The position numbers were made by a program, and so were the translations under genes. Below, piece by piece: positions 14,000 to 19,784 of a DNA stretch of 28,192 nt. Under the pieces are notes generated by a model. The model made no database searches. It worked only from the letters and a program-made list of their open reading frames with translations, and had not been told where the DNA came from. The DNA lies in IMG/VR virus record IMGVR_UViG_3300045051_001126, positions 1 to 28,192 of that record. One strand, written 5' to 3'. The stretch is from a virus. Position 1 is the stretch's first letter. Every line of letters starts with the position of its first letter.

Positions 14000-14928
14000 A
14001 CGCACGCCTCCAGGTAATACCCCAGCTCGGTATAGGTGACGAGCTCCCGAACGGCCTCGCCAACACGCACATCCTGACCACCGCTCATGCCAATGTCCTT
14101 GTCCGGCAGAGCGCCCGCCACCCGGCCGCTGCGCAGCTCGGCGGTGAAACCCCAGGTGGGACGCACATCCTTCACGCTGGTCATCTGGGTATTGAGATGC
14201 AGCAGCGCACAGTTGCCACCCCAAACCCGGCTGTAGCTGGCCGACTGGCCCTTCTTTGCCGAGTTCAGGAACCCCTGACCCACCAGCACACGGTCCAGCT
14301 CGAAAAGCCGGGCGAGCTGCTCGCGGGTGGCCACACCCGACGTGCCGGAGTTACCCAGCGCCGCTGAGACAATCTTGGGGTGCTGAACCAGCTTCGAATA
14401 CGCCGCCTGCCCGATGACCATGGTGTTCGGGCGCATCAGGGGGGTATTCAGCCCATCCATGATCTGAGCGATCGGGTCGGAGCTCGTGTCATCCCACTGG
14501 TCGGTACCGCTCAGGGTGACCTGATTGGCGGCGGGGTAGTTGGCGGTGTTGAACACCGTACCCGCTACCCGCACCTCGCGGTCGAGCTGCACCAGGTGGG
14601 AAAGGCCCTGCACCGCGTTGGCCACAGGGTCCATGCCAGAAACACGACCCTCCTCGATGTCGCTGTTGGGGACACCATCCGCCAGACCAAAGTCCTCGAC
14701 CGAGCCCTCAGTCTCCGTCGCATTGAACTCCACCTGGTTGGGCTTTGACTTTCGCCCCACCCGGGTGTTGGGTACGGTGAAATTCTGGGCGGTGTTCCAC
14801 TTAAGGTATTTGAACGTGCGACCTGCGACCGGTACCCGCATGAGCACCTGGTCGGAGATCAGCGCAGTGTTTGAGACACCCATGAAAATGGCCAGCAGCG
14901 CTGGCGTACTGGGAAACGGACGAGCCAC
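13996..14928 (-). CDS. Major capsid protein
   Basis: A 310-residue capsid protein of a family I know from other tailed phages and prophages: VLMRVPVAGRTFKYLKW, then FTVPNTRVGRKSKPNQVEF, FGLADGVPNSDIEEG, the NTMVIGQAAYSKLVQHPKIV helix-strand and a C-terminal DIGMSGGQDVRVGEAVRELV. It does not resemble Mu's own capsid protein T, so the capsid gene seems to come from another lineage than the Mu-type tail genes. It begins with GTG preceded by GAGGAGG and is coupled to the next gene by ATGA. Confidence 0.88.
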   Translation of the reverse strand: MARPFPSTPALLAIFMGVSNTALISDQVLMRVPVAGRTFKYLKWNTAQNFTVPNTRVGRKSKPNQVEFNATETEGSVEDFGLADGVPNSDIEEGRVSGMDPVANAVQGLSHLVQLDREVRVAGTVFNTANYPAANQVTLSGTDQWDDTSSDPIAQIMDGLNTPLMRPNTMVIGQAAYSKLVQHPKIVSAALGNSGTSGVATREQLARLFELDRVLVGQGFLNSAKKGQSASYSRVWGGNCALLHLNTQMTSVKDVRPTWGFTAELRSGRVAGALPDKDIGMSGGQDVRVGEAVRELVTYTELGYYLEACV

Positions 14929-14959
14929 GGAACCTCCTCAGCGCCCGCAGGCGCACACA

Positions 14960-15328
14960 TCAGCCCTGAACGCTACCCTGGCTGAGCAGCACATCGATGA
15001 CGTCTCCAGACACACCCGACACCAGCGCGACCCCCACCACCCGATTGTTTGCACCGGAGCTGGGAGCGGCGGCCACCCCCTTTCCGTTTGCGTCGGCAGT
15101 GATGAGCGCACCGCGGGTGACAGTGCCACCCAGCACAATCTCCGCCATACCGGTGAGGGTGACGTCGAGACGCTCCCCGCTGGCGGCGCCGTTGGGATCG
15201 CTGACGCCAATCAGAGCGTCAGTTGCAGCAGACGCCTGCACCACGGTGGCGTCGGCGCTGAGCTTCACGATGCGGTTGCCTGCCACAGCTGCACCGACAT
15301 CAAAATTCGCAATCACACCCGGAATCAT
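14960..15328 (-). CDS. Capsid decoration (cement) protein, DUF2190 family
   Basis: A 122-residue protein rich in Ala, Val, Gly and Thr (AAVAGNRIVKLSADATVVQA, then DPNGAASGERLDVTLTGMAE and GGTVTRGALITADANGKGV), the typical DUF2190 pattern of repeated beta strands. Such proteins bind the outside of the capsid at three-fold points. It lies between protease I and capsid, the common order, and its ATG overlaps the stop of I as ATGA. The longer 90-residue frame on the same strand ending 14938 is a shadow. Confidence 0.85.
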   Translation of the reverse strand: MIPGVIANFDVGAAVAGNRIVKLSADATVVQASAATDALIGVSDPNGAASGERLDVTLTGMAEIVLGGTVTRGALITADANGKGVAAAPSSGANNRVVGVALVSGVSGDVIDVLLSQGSVQG

Positions 15329-15774
15329 GCGTTCTCCTTGGTAATCGCGGTCACAGCGTCAGCAATGCTGAGCACCTCACCCCGCTTTGCAGCCTTTTCC
15401 TGAAACTCCAGCGCACGAGCCAGAATCTCGCGCGGGTCATCGGTGGGCTGAGCTGGGGTAGGCCCGGTGGCCAGCTCCCGGAACTCCACCACCTTGGGGA
15501 GGCCCTTCAGCAGGTCCTTAAAGGCCTGCTGCAGATTCTGCTGCACCACCTTGCCACCCTCTGAAAATTCCAGCGTGGAGCCGGTGGGCAGCTCGGCCAG
15601 CACCCCCACAATCACCTTCTGGTGCGCGGGGATGAGCTTACCGTCCCGCACCAGACCCTCGGCAAAGTCACTGTGGCCCTTCAGGCTGGCAGCACGCTCC
15701 AGCTCCTTCAGGGCCCTCTCCCGCTGCTCCACCAGCCGCTCACGCGCAGCCAGGGCTTCCAGCTCCTTCGTCAT
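15325..15774 (-). CDS. Z: Internal scaffold protein Z, in-frame within I
   Basis: An ATG at 15774 inside gene I (MTKELEALAARERLVEQRER) has AAGGAG exactly six bases upstream (15781-15786 on the plus strand), a stronger signal than that of I itself. Starting there gives a 149-residue protein identical to the helical C-terminus of I. In phage Mu an in-frame internal start in I makes scaffold Z in excess over protease, so this site reproduces the same arrangement. The ribosome-binding site is seen; its use is inferred. Confidence 0.65.
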   Translation of the reverse strand: MTKELEALAARERLVEQRERALKELERAASLKGHSDFAEGLVRDGKLIPAHQKVIVGVLAELPTGSTLEFSEGGKVVQQNLQQAFKDLLKGLPKVVEFRELATGPTPAQPTDDPREILARALEFQEKAAKRGEVLSIADAVTAITKENA

Positions 15775-16410
15775 CGCACTCTCCTTCTCTGTATAAGAGG
15801 ACATGTCAGACCCTGTGGGCTGAGCTGCCCCCAGCTCCGCCTTGACCTCCTCGCGAATGGCTGCATCGCGCAGACTCTCAATCTGCCACTCCGGCAAAAC
15901 CTCATCCGCCACCTGCTGCCCCTTGTCACCAATCAGCCAGTTCTTCAGACGCCGCCACAGACCGGCGTTTGTCTCCGCCTCCCAGCTGAACTCCACCACA
16001 CCCTCAGCGCTGCTCGAAAACTCGATGGGGCGCAGTCCCTTTACTGCAGGGGGAGCCGCGCCGAGAAATCCGACGTGACGCAGATAATAGGAGCCGGGCT
16101 TGGGGTTGGCGGGACTGTCGGGGAGGTAAAAGGAGGCGCTAACCTTCTTGTAGCGCCCAGCCTCCACCAGCTCGGCAAAGGCGGGGTCCACCTGATATGG
16201 CTCGGCCTGCAAACCGCTGTCAGCCCTCAGGCGCTTCACCCAGCCATAGGCCGGGCCGTTGGTGGACGGATGACCCACCACCAGAGGGGCCTCGTGCAGG
16301 CTGGGGTCGTAGCTGGCGGCGATGTCCTGCAGGACCGCTTCGCTGAAGTCAATGGCCTGGCCGTGGGAGTCCACCTGGCGGCCTGGCTTGAAGATGTGGA
16401 TTCGCTTCAC
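15325..16410 (-). CDS. I: Capsid maturation protease / scaffold, Mu gpI-like
   Basis: A 361-residue protein. The conserved protease part covers about residues 1-150: MKRIHIFKPGRQVDSHGQAI, then HEAPLVVGHPSTNGPAYGWV, YKKVSASFYLPDSPANPKPG and LRHVGFLGAAPPAVKGL. The C-terminal half is helical and charged (TKELEALAARERLVEQRERA), as expected of a scaffold. I place the start at GTG 16410 because the family begins at this Lys-Arg-Ile-His-Ile-Phe and AGGAG lies six bases upstream. A longer in-frame ORF to ATG 16500 adds an unconserved leader with no good ribosome-binding site. It is the first gene of the minus-strand late block. In Mu it would be preceded by terminase, portal, gp30 and G genes, none of which is here. 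Confidence 0.88.
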   Translation of the reverse strand: MKRIHIFKPGRQVDSHGQAIDFSEAVLQDIAASYDPSLHEAPLVVGHPSTNGPAYGWVKRLRADSGLQAEPYQVDPAFAELVEAGRYKKVSASFYLPDSPANPKPGSYYLRHVGFLGAAPPAVKGLRPIEFSSSAEGVVEFSWEAETNAGLWRRLKNWLIGDKGQQVADEVLPEWQIESLRDAAIREEVKAELGAAQPTGSDMSSYTEKESAMTKELEALAARERLVEQRERALKELERAASLKGHSDFAEGLVRDGKLIPAHQKVIVGVLAELPTGSTLEFSEGGKVVQQNLQQAFKDLLKGLPKVVEFRELATGPTPAQPTDDPREILARALEFQEKAAKRGEVLSIADAVTAITKENA

Positions 16411-16577
16411 TGCGCACTCCTGAAAAAGGGGTACGCGCTGGAGGATGAACAGCCCTGAGATGGGTGTAGTAGGAGGCCAGCGCGTCACGATGTCCATCAT
16501 GCCGCTGGCTGTGTAGGGTTTCGATTAACGTGGATTAGAAAGACGCGGAGAGATTGGAGAAGGCAGGAAAGGCTGGC

Positions 16578-16661
16578 TTAAGCGCCAAAAAGCAGACGAA
16601 GCAGGGTTCCGATTTCCCAGAACTGAAACCCATAGTTGACCGGCGTTTGCATGGCATCCAT
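16578..16661 (-). CDS. Possible small protein in the leader of the late operon
   Basis: A 27-residue frame starts at ATG 16661 with GAGG five bases upstream and ends at TAA. The sequence MDAMQTPVNYGFQFW, then EIGTLLRLLFGA, has a hydrophobic, possibly membrane-bound end. The same frame is open upstream to a TTG at 16703 with GAG before it, which would give 41 residues. It is the only coding signal I see in the 337 bases between repressor (ends 16748) and gene I (starts 16410). The rest of that gap must hold the late promoter, but I could not pick one with confidence. Confidence 0.4.
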   Translation of the reverse strand: MDAMQTPVNYGFQFWEIGTLLRLLFGA

Positions 16662-16747
16662 TTGAACCTCGTGAAGTAAGGGGTTTACGGGCGACGCTCC
16701 CAACCGCTCAGCCGAGGCAGTTCAACCACTGTTCTACTCCCGTGAAA

Positions 16748-17698
16748 TCATTCCTCTCCCACTTTATGCTTGATAACTGCGTTAGCGTCAAGACTCACCC
16801 CCAGCACCAGATGAACAGGCTGACCATTGTCATCTTGCAGCTCAAGGCAGATTCCGTGCACTGCCTCACGAATGCGAGCGACGAACTCTTTTTCCGAGCC
16901 AGCCTTTACCCGACCAGCCGCGTCAAGTACATAACCACGCCCGTCAGCTCGTTCCGCCACTGGCACAATCTCCAGCACCAGCCGCTTCACAGCATCCTTA
17001 GTGGCCTGACTGATATCGCCGGTTTCGCGCGCCGCTAAAGCCGGATTCTTTGTCGTCAGCTCATATCCTTTTGGCCCCTGTGACACCAGGCCTCTGTGGA
17101 CAAGTACCGCCAAGTCTGAGCGGAGATCCATTTCGGTACAGGGCGTACCGGAGTTCGCCACCCCCACCAACACATCCCGCCAGGAAGCTACCCCTCGCCG
17201 ATCCCTCAGCACCTTGATGATGGTCCAAGAAAGCTCCTGTTGTCCACGCCGAGCCTTGAGATATAGGTCCTGAAGACCAAGCTCGGCAAACATCGCGCGC
17301 TCGGCTGTCTCGGTCGTTGGTGGCAAATCTACCTTTTCGGAGTCTTCCAAGTAGGAAGCCTCCTGAATAGGTGATTCGCAGTCTGCTGTATCTACGGCAA
17401 CACCCTGGAATCGAATCACCCTACCCTTATCAACCCACATCCTGCCCTCAGGGTCGTCAACCCTGTGCCTATCCCCAATTCCCGTTAAAAGCCAATCACT
17501 TGTTACACCCAGTGCTACTGAGAGTCGCAACAGCGCCAATCCACCTGGAAACTGCTCACCTGAGGTGTATTGCTGAAGGGTCCTATACGACATGCCGGAC
17601 GATTCTGCAAACTCCTTCATCGACAGCCCAAGACGCTTAATTGACGTTCTTAGTCTCTCAGAAAACTCTCTTTTTAGGTCAATTTCCTCATTTTCCAT
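16748..17698 (-). CDS. Phage repressor with N-terminal HTH
   Basis: A 316-residue protein. Residues about 12-73 are a Cro/CI-type helix-turn-helix (RLRTSIKRLGLSMKEFAESS, then GMSYRTLQQYTSGEQFPGG and SVALGVTSDWLLTG). The remaining 240 residues have no LexA-type self-cleavage domain that I can recognise; they include a region that may be a second winged helix (DLAVLVHRGLVSQGPKGYEL). The gene is divergent from the early operon with 72 bases between, the position of repressor c in Mu-like phages. I prefer ATG 17698 to TTG 17713; neither has a clear ribosome-binding site, so low or leaderless translation is possible. Confidence 0.8.
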   Translation of the reverse strand: MENEEIDLKREFSERLRTSIKRLGLSMKEFAESSGMSYRTLQQYTSGEQFPGGLALLRLSVALGVTSDWLLTGIGDRHRVDDPEGRMWVDKGRVIRFQGVAVDTADCESPIQEASYLEDSEKVDLPPTTETAERAMFAELGLQDLYLKARRGQQELSWTIIKVLRDRRGVASWRDVLVGVANSGTPCTEMDLRSDLAVLVHRGLVSQGPKGYELTTKNPALAARETGDISQATKDAVKRLVLEIVPVAERADGRGYVLDAAGRVKAGSEKEFVARIREAVHGICLELQDDNGQPVHLVLGVSLDANAVIKHKVGEE

Positions 17699-17727
17699 TT
17701 GATAGACACCCAATCATGTGTAATTAT
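17699..17727 (+). promoter_or_regulatory. Early promoter with overlapping dyad
   Basis: TTGATA (17699-17704) and AATTAT (17722-17727) are 17 bases apart, five and four matches to the sigma-70 hexamers, directed at the early operon that starts at 17771. The spacer holds a short inverted repeat (ACAC, eight bases, GTGT), a candidate operator for the divergent repressor. On the other strand TTGACC near 17738 could belong to the repressor's own promoter, without a good -10. Confidence 0.5.
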
Positions 17728-17770
17728 CTAAGGCAGATGGTCAACTCTACTACATAAGCAGGCGGGTGCA

Positions 17771-18019
17771 ATGAAAATCGAACCAGGTTACCAACTCGCA
17801 AGAGCTGTAATCGCCGGATTTCGCCTACAAGGCACGACGATGAATCACTGGTGCAAGCAAAACGGCATTACACAACAGAACGCTAATCAGGCAATTCGTG
17901 GAAGTTGGAACGGTCCCAAGGCAAAACAACTACTTCTTGCAATTGTGCAGGCTTCTGGAGCCGGAAACCTCTTGAACGTTTCTGAACAGACGGGAAAAGG
18001 CGAGGTAGTTGAAACATGA
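17771..18019 (+). CDS. Early HTH protein, paralogue 1 (HTH module only)
   Basis: An 82-residue protein and the first early gene, in the position of ner in Mu. It is essentially a single helix-turn-helix module: LARAVIAGFRLQGTTMNHWC, then GITQQNANQAIRGSWNGPKA and IVQASGAGNLL. The same module recurs in the next two genes. It is similar in outline to the small gp16-type HTH proteins of the phage BcepMu group (an AGF/W-C helix, a QAIxG recognition helix, then GPxA), but I cannot prove membership. Its stop overlaps the next start as ATGA. The likely role is tuning of the lysis-lysogeny switch. Confidence 0.75.
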   Translation: MKIEPGYQLARAVIAGFRLQGTTMNHWCKQNGITQQNANQAIRGSWNGPKAKQLLLAIVQASGAGNLLNVSEQTGKGEVVET

Positions 18020-18345
18020 GACAGGCTTTTCGCGATGGCAGCCCTGAACAATTTTTGGCCGCTCTGCTGGCCTTGCCGGTATTCATCCAGACCGAGATGG
18101 AGGCCCGTCGACCAATAGAACCAGGTCCACGGCTGGCGGATGCGGTGATGGCCGGTTTTCGCCTACGCCGAACCAGTTTGTATAAGTGGTGTGCAAGCAG
18201 CGGCTTGCGCCAGCAAAACGCACACCAAATTCTGACAGGTCGCTGGACTGGGCCAACGGCAAAGCGACACCTCGAAGCCATGGTTGAGGCCTCAGGTGCG
18301 CGGGCCCTTTTGACACAGTCGAATGAGGAAGGAAGCAAGGAATGA
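18016..18345 (+). CDS. Early HTH protein, paralogue 2 (N-module plus HTH module)
   Basis: A 109-residue protein. Residues 10-25 (PEQFLAALLALPVFIQTE) form a short hydrophobic helix shared with the two following genes. Residues about 38-100 are the HTH module shared with the flanking paralogues: LADAVMAGFRLRRTSLYKWC, SGLRQQNAHQILTGRWTGPT, then AKRHLEAMVEASGARALL. Closest to paralogue 3, with which it shares GRWTGPTAKRHL exactly. ATGA overlaps on both sides imply coupled translation. The N-module may mediate pairing among the family members; this is inference. Confidence 0.75.
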   Translation: MRQAFRDGSPEQFLAALLALPVFIQTEMEARRPIEPGPRLADAVMAGFRLRRTSLYKWCASSGLRQQNAHQILTGRWTGPTAKRHLEAMVEASGARALLTQSNEEGSKE

Positions 18346-18680
18346 GACCACAACTGGGCAAATGTGAAGAGTTTCTGGCCGCCATTTTGGCTATGCCGAC
18401 GCTGTTGACTCAGATTGACTTTGATCACACAGGGCCCAGTAGAGTGGAAATTCTGCCCTCAAAGAAACTGGCGAATGCTGTAAAGGCTGGCTTTCGCCTT
18501 CGAAACACCAGTCTCTACAAATGGTGTGCGGAATCTGGCATTCGCCATCAGGGCGCCTCTCAGATTCTCTCTGGCAGATGGACTGGCCCAACAGCCAAAC
18601 GACACCTGCAAGCAATGATCGAGGCGTCTGGAGCTGCAGCGCTCATGGGTTCAGACGAAGCTGGAGGCGGTCAGAAATGA
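18342..18680 (+). CDS. Early HTH protein, paralogue 3 (N-module plus HTH module)
   Basis: A 112-residue protein with the same two-part plan as its upstream neighbour: CEEFLAAILAMPTLLTQ at residues 8-24, then LANAVKAGFRLRNTSLYKWC, SGIRHQGASQILSGRWTGPT and AKRHLQAMIEASGAAALM. The spacer between the modules differs in length and sequence from paralogue 2. Divergence among the copies is high enough that they are old duplicates, or were acquired separately, rather than recent ones. Coupled by ATGA at both ends. Confidence 0.75.
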   Translation: MRPQLGKCEEFLAAILAMPTLLTQIDFDHTGPSRVEILPSKKLANAVKAGFRLRNTSLYKWCAESGIRHQGASQILSGRWTGPTAKRHLQAMIEASGAAALMGSDEAGGGQK

Positions 18681-18994
18681 AGCCACCATCGGGATCAACA
18701 GAGGAGTTTTTGGCGGCATTGCTGGCCCTGCCAAACATAACCGCCTGGCGTATCGGCAAGACCCGGCAGGTGCTGCATGGTGGGCGACTACACTGGAAGT
18801 CTGACATTTACCAGATCCTGCACTGGCCTGCTGCGAGGTTTGAGCGGGTGCGCATTGCGGAGGTGCGCCAGGAGGCAGCTAGTTTGGTGGTCGTGGATGG
18901 AGACGGAAAGTGTTGGCTTGCACTGCGGATGACGGCGTGGGGACTGGCGGATTCGAGAAGAATTCTCCCCGGGGAGAAGGGGCTTATTGGTTGA
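18677..18994 (+). CDS. Early protein with the shared N-module but a different C-terminus
   Basis: A 105-residue protein. Residues 8-20 (TEEFLAALLALPNITAWR) match the N-module of paralogues 2 and 3. The HTH module is absent; instead there is a basic segment (GKTRQVLHGGRLHWKSD) and a beta-looking stretch (ARFERVRIAEVRQEAASLVV). The start is the ATG overlapping the stop of paralogue 3; an in-frame extension upstream lies inside that gene. No known family. The C-terminal tail (ILPGEKGLIG) is encoded by the first of the three palindromes that follow. Confidence 0.65.
   Translation: MKPPSGSTEEFLAALLALPNITAWRIGKTRQVLHGGRLHWKSDIYQILHWPAARFERVRIAEVRQEAASLVVVDGDGKCWLALRMTAWGLADSRRILPGEKGLIG
18963..18978. 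promoter_or_regulatory. Palindrome 1, TTCTCCCCGGGGAGAA
   Basis: A perfect 16-bp palindrome with the core TCCCCGGGGA and flanks TTC/GAA. It overlaps the last codons of the gene ending at 18994. Symmetry stops exactly at 16 bp. It is the first of three such sites in 112 bp and a candidate operator for an early regulator. Confidence 0.7.
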
Positions 18995-19002
18995 CATATT
19001 CC

Positions 19003-19018
19003 GCGTCCCCGGGGACGC
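19003..19018. promoter_or_regulatory. Palindrome 2, GCGTCCCCGGGGACGC
   Basis: A perfect 16-bp palindrome with the same core TCCCCGGGGA and flanks GCG/CGC, centred 40 bp from the first. A consensus -35 hexamer TTGACA (18991-18996) lies between the two, but no -10 is seen at proper spacing, so a promoter is not claimed. Confidence 0.7.
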
Positions 19019-19058
19019 CTACTGAGAACAGCGGGGCAAACCGGAGTGACCGGAAGCA

Positions 19059-19074
19059 TTTTCCCCGGGGAAAA
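19059..19074. promoter_or_regulatory. Palindrome 3, TTTTCCCCGGGGAAAA
   Basis: A perfect 16-bp palindrome with the same core and flanks TTT/AAA, centred 56 bp from the second and 61 bp before the start codon of the next gene. As RNA it could fold only as a short hairpin with a tight loop, so a DNA-binding dyad seems likelier. The 140-base gap 18995-19134 holds palindromes 2 and 3 and no gene. Confidence 0.7.
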
Positions 19075-19134
19075 GAATTGAGAACGGTTTTCAGAATCTC
19101 GTAAGTGGCTGAAATATTAAGTGGAGGTTGAAGG

Positions 19135-19317
19135 ATGGACGTGAGACCGGGCACCAGGGTCACCTGGGGCGAGCTGATTATGCGTGACGGAAAGGCGGTG
19201 GTCATCAACCGCCTGGGCACTGTGGAGAGCGTGCTTGGCCATTACTGCCGGGTGCGCCAGGATCACAACTCACGCGTGCCGGAGCTTCCGGTGCGGATTT
19301 TGAGGAGGGTGGGATGA
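19135..19317 (+). CDS. Small early hypothetical protein
   Basis: A 60-residue protein after the palindrome block. The ribosome-binding site AGTGGAGG lies about seven bases before the ATG, followed by MDVRPGTRVTWGELIMRDGK and SVLGHYCRVRQDHNSR. It looks like a small beta barrel. The PGxxVxW motif at its start recurs as PGAIVSW in the C-terminal domain of the double-Ner protein two genes on, so both may carry the same small domain. No function known. Its stop overlaps the next start (ATGA). Confidence 0.65.
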   Translation: MDVRPGTRVTWGELIMRDGKAVVINRLGTVESVLGHYCRVRQDHNSRVPELPVRILRRVG

Positions 19318-19784
19318 AGAAGCTGACGATCTACCTGGCGAGTAGCTGGAAAAACCAGCGGTATCCCGAGGTATTGCAGGCACTGCGAGCCGCGGGCCAT
19401 GACGTCTACGACTTCCGGCACCAGGGCTTTTCGTGGTCTTCCGTGGATCCCGGCTGGCGCCAGTGGAGCCCGGCTCAGTTTTGCGATGCGCTGAAAACAG
19501 ACACAGCCAAGAAGGGCTTTGCCACCGACATGAATGCCCTGATCGAGGCCGACGTAGTGGTCCTGCTCATGCCATGCGGGCGGTCTGCTCATCTGGAGCT
19601 GGGGTTTGCCTGCGGTGCTGGGAAGGTAGCGCTGGTGTTGCAGGAGGAACCAGCGGAGGCCGAGCTGATGTATGGGATGACTGATGGGATCTGTACTTCG
19701 TTGGCTGATCTGCTCCTTGTTTTGGGCCTGACTGATGTCGCCAATAGCAATTTTGACAAGGAGGATATGTCATGCGAAGGTTGA
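19314..19784 (+). CDS. Nucleoside 2-deoxyribosyltransferase-like protein
   Basis: A 156-residue protein. The N-terminus MKKLTIYLASSWKNQRYPEV fits the family's first strand and loop; next come AAGHDVYDFRHQ, KGFATDMNALIEADVVVLLM and the signature PCGRSAHLELGFACGAGK, ending with EAELMYGMTDGI. Enzymes of this fold break or transfer the bond between base and deoxyribose, or remove bases from nucleotides. Phage members are usually annotated from sequence alone. In an early operon it may alter the nucleotide pool or counter a nucleotide-based host defence; this is speculation. It overlaps the following start by 13 bases. Confidence 0.75.
   Translation: MKKLTIYLASSWKNQRYPEVLQALRAAGHDVYDFRHQGFSWSSVDPGWRQWSPAQFCDALKTDTAKKGFATDMNALIEADVVVLLMPCGRSAHLELGFACGAGKVALVLQEEPAEAELMYGMTDGICTSLADLLLVLGLTDVANSNFDKEDMSCEG

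Noticed and set aside
16685-16742. tRNA-like stretch on the minus strand (GGGAGTAGAACAGTGGTTGAAC, resembling the first half of a glycine tRNA)
   Set aside because: No matching acceptor 3' strand, no convincing anticodon stem with a standard loop, and no T arm that pairs. It is a look-alike or at most a remnant.
18991-18996. TTGACA as the -35 of an internal early promoter
   Set aside because: No acceptable -10 at 16-18 bp; that position falls in the GC-rich second palindrome.
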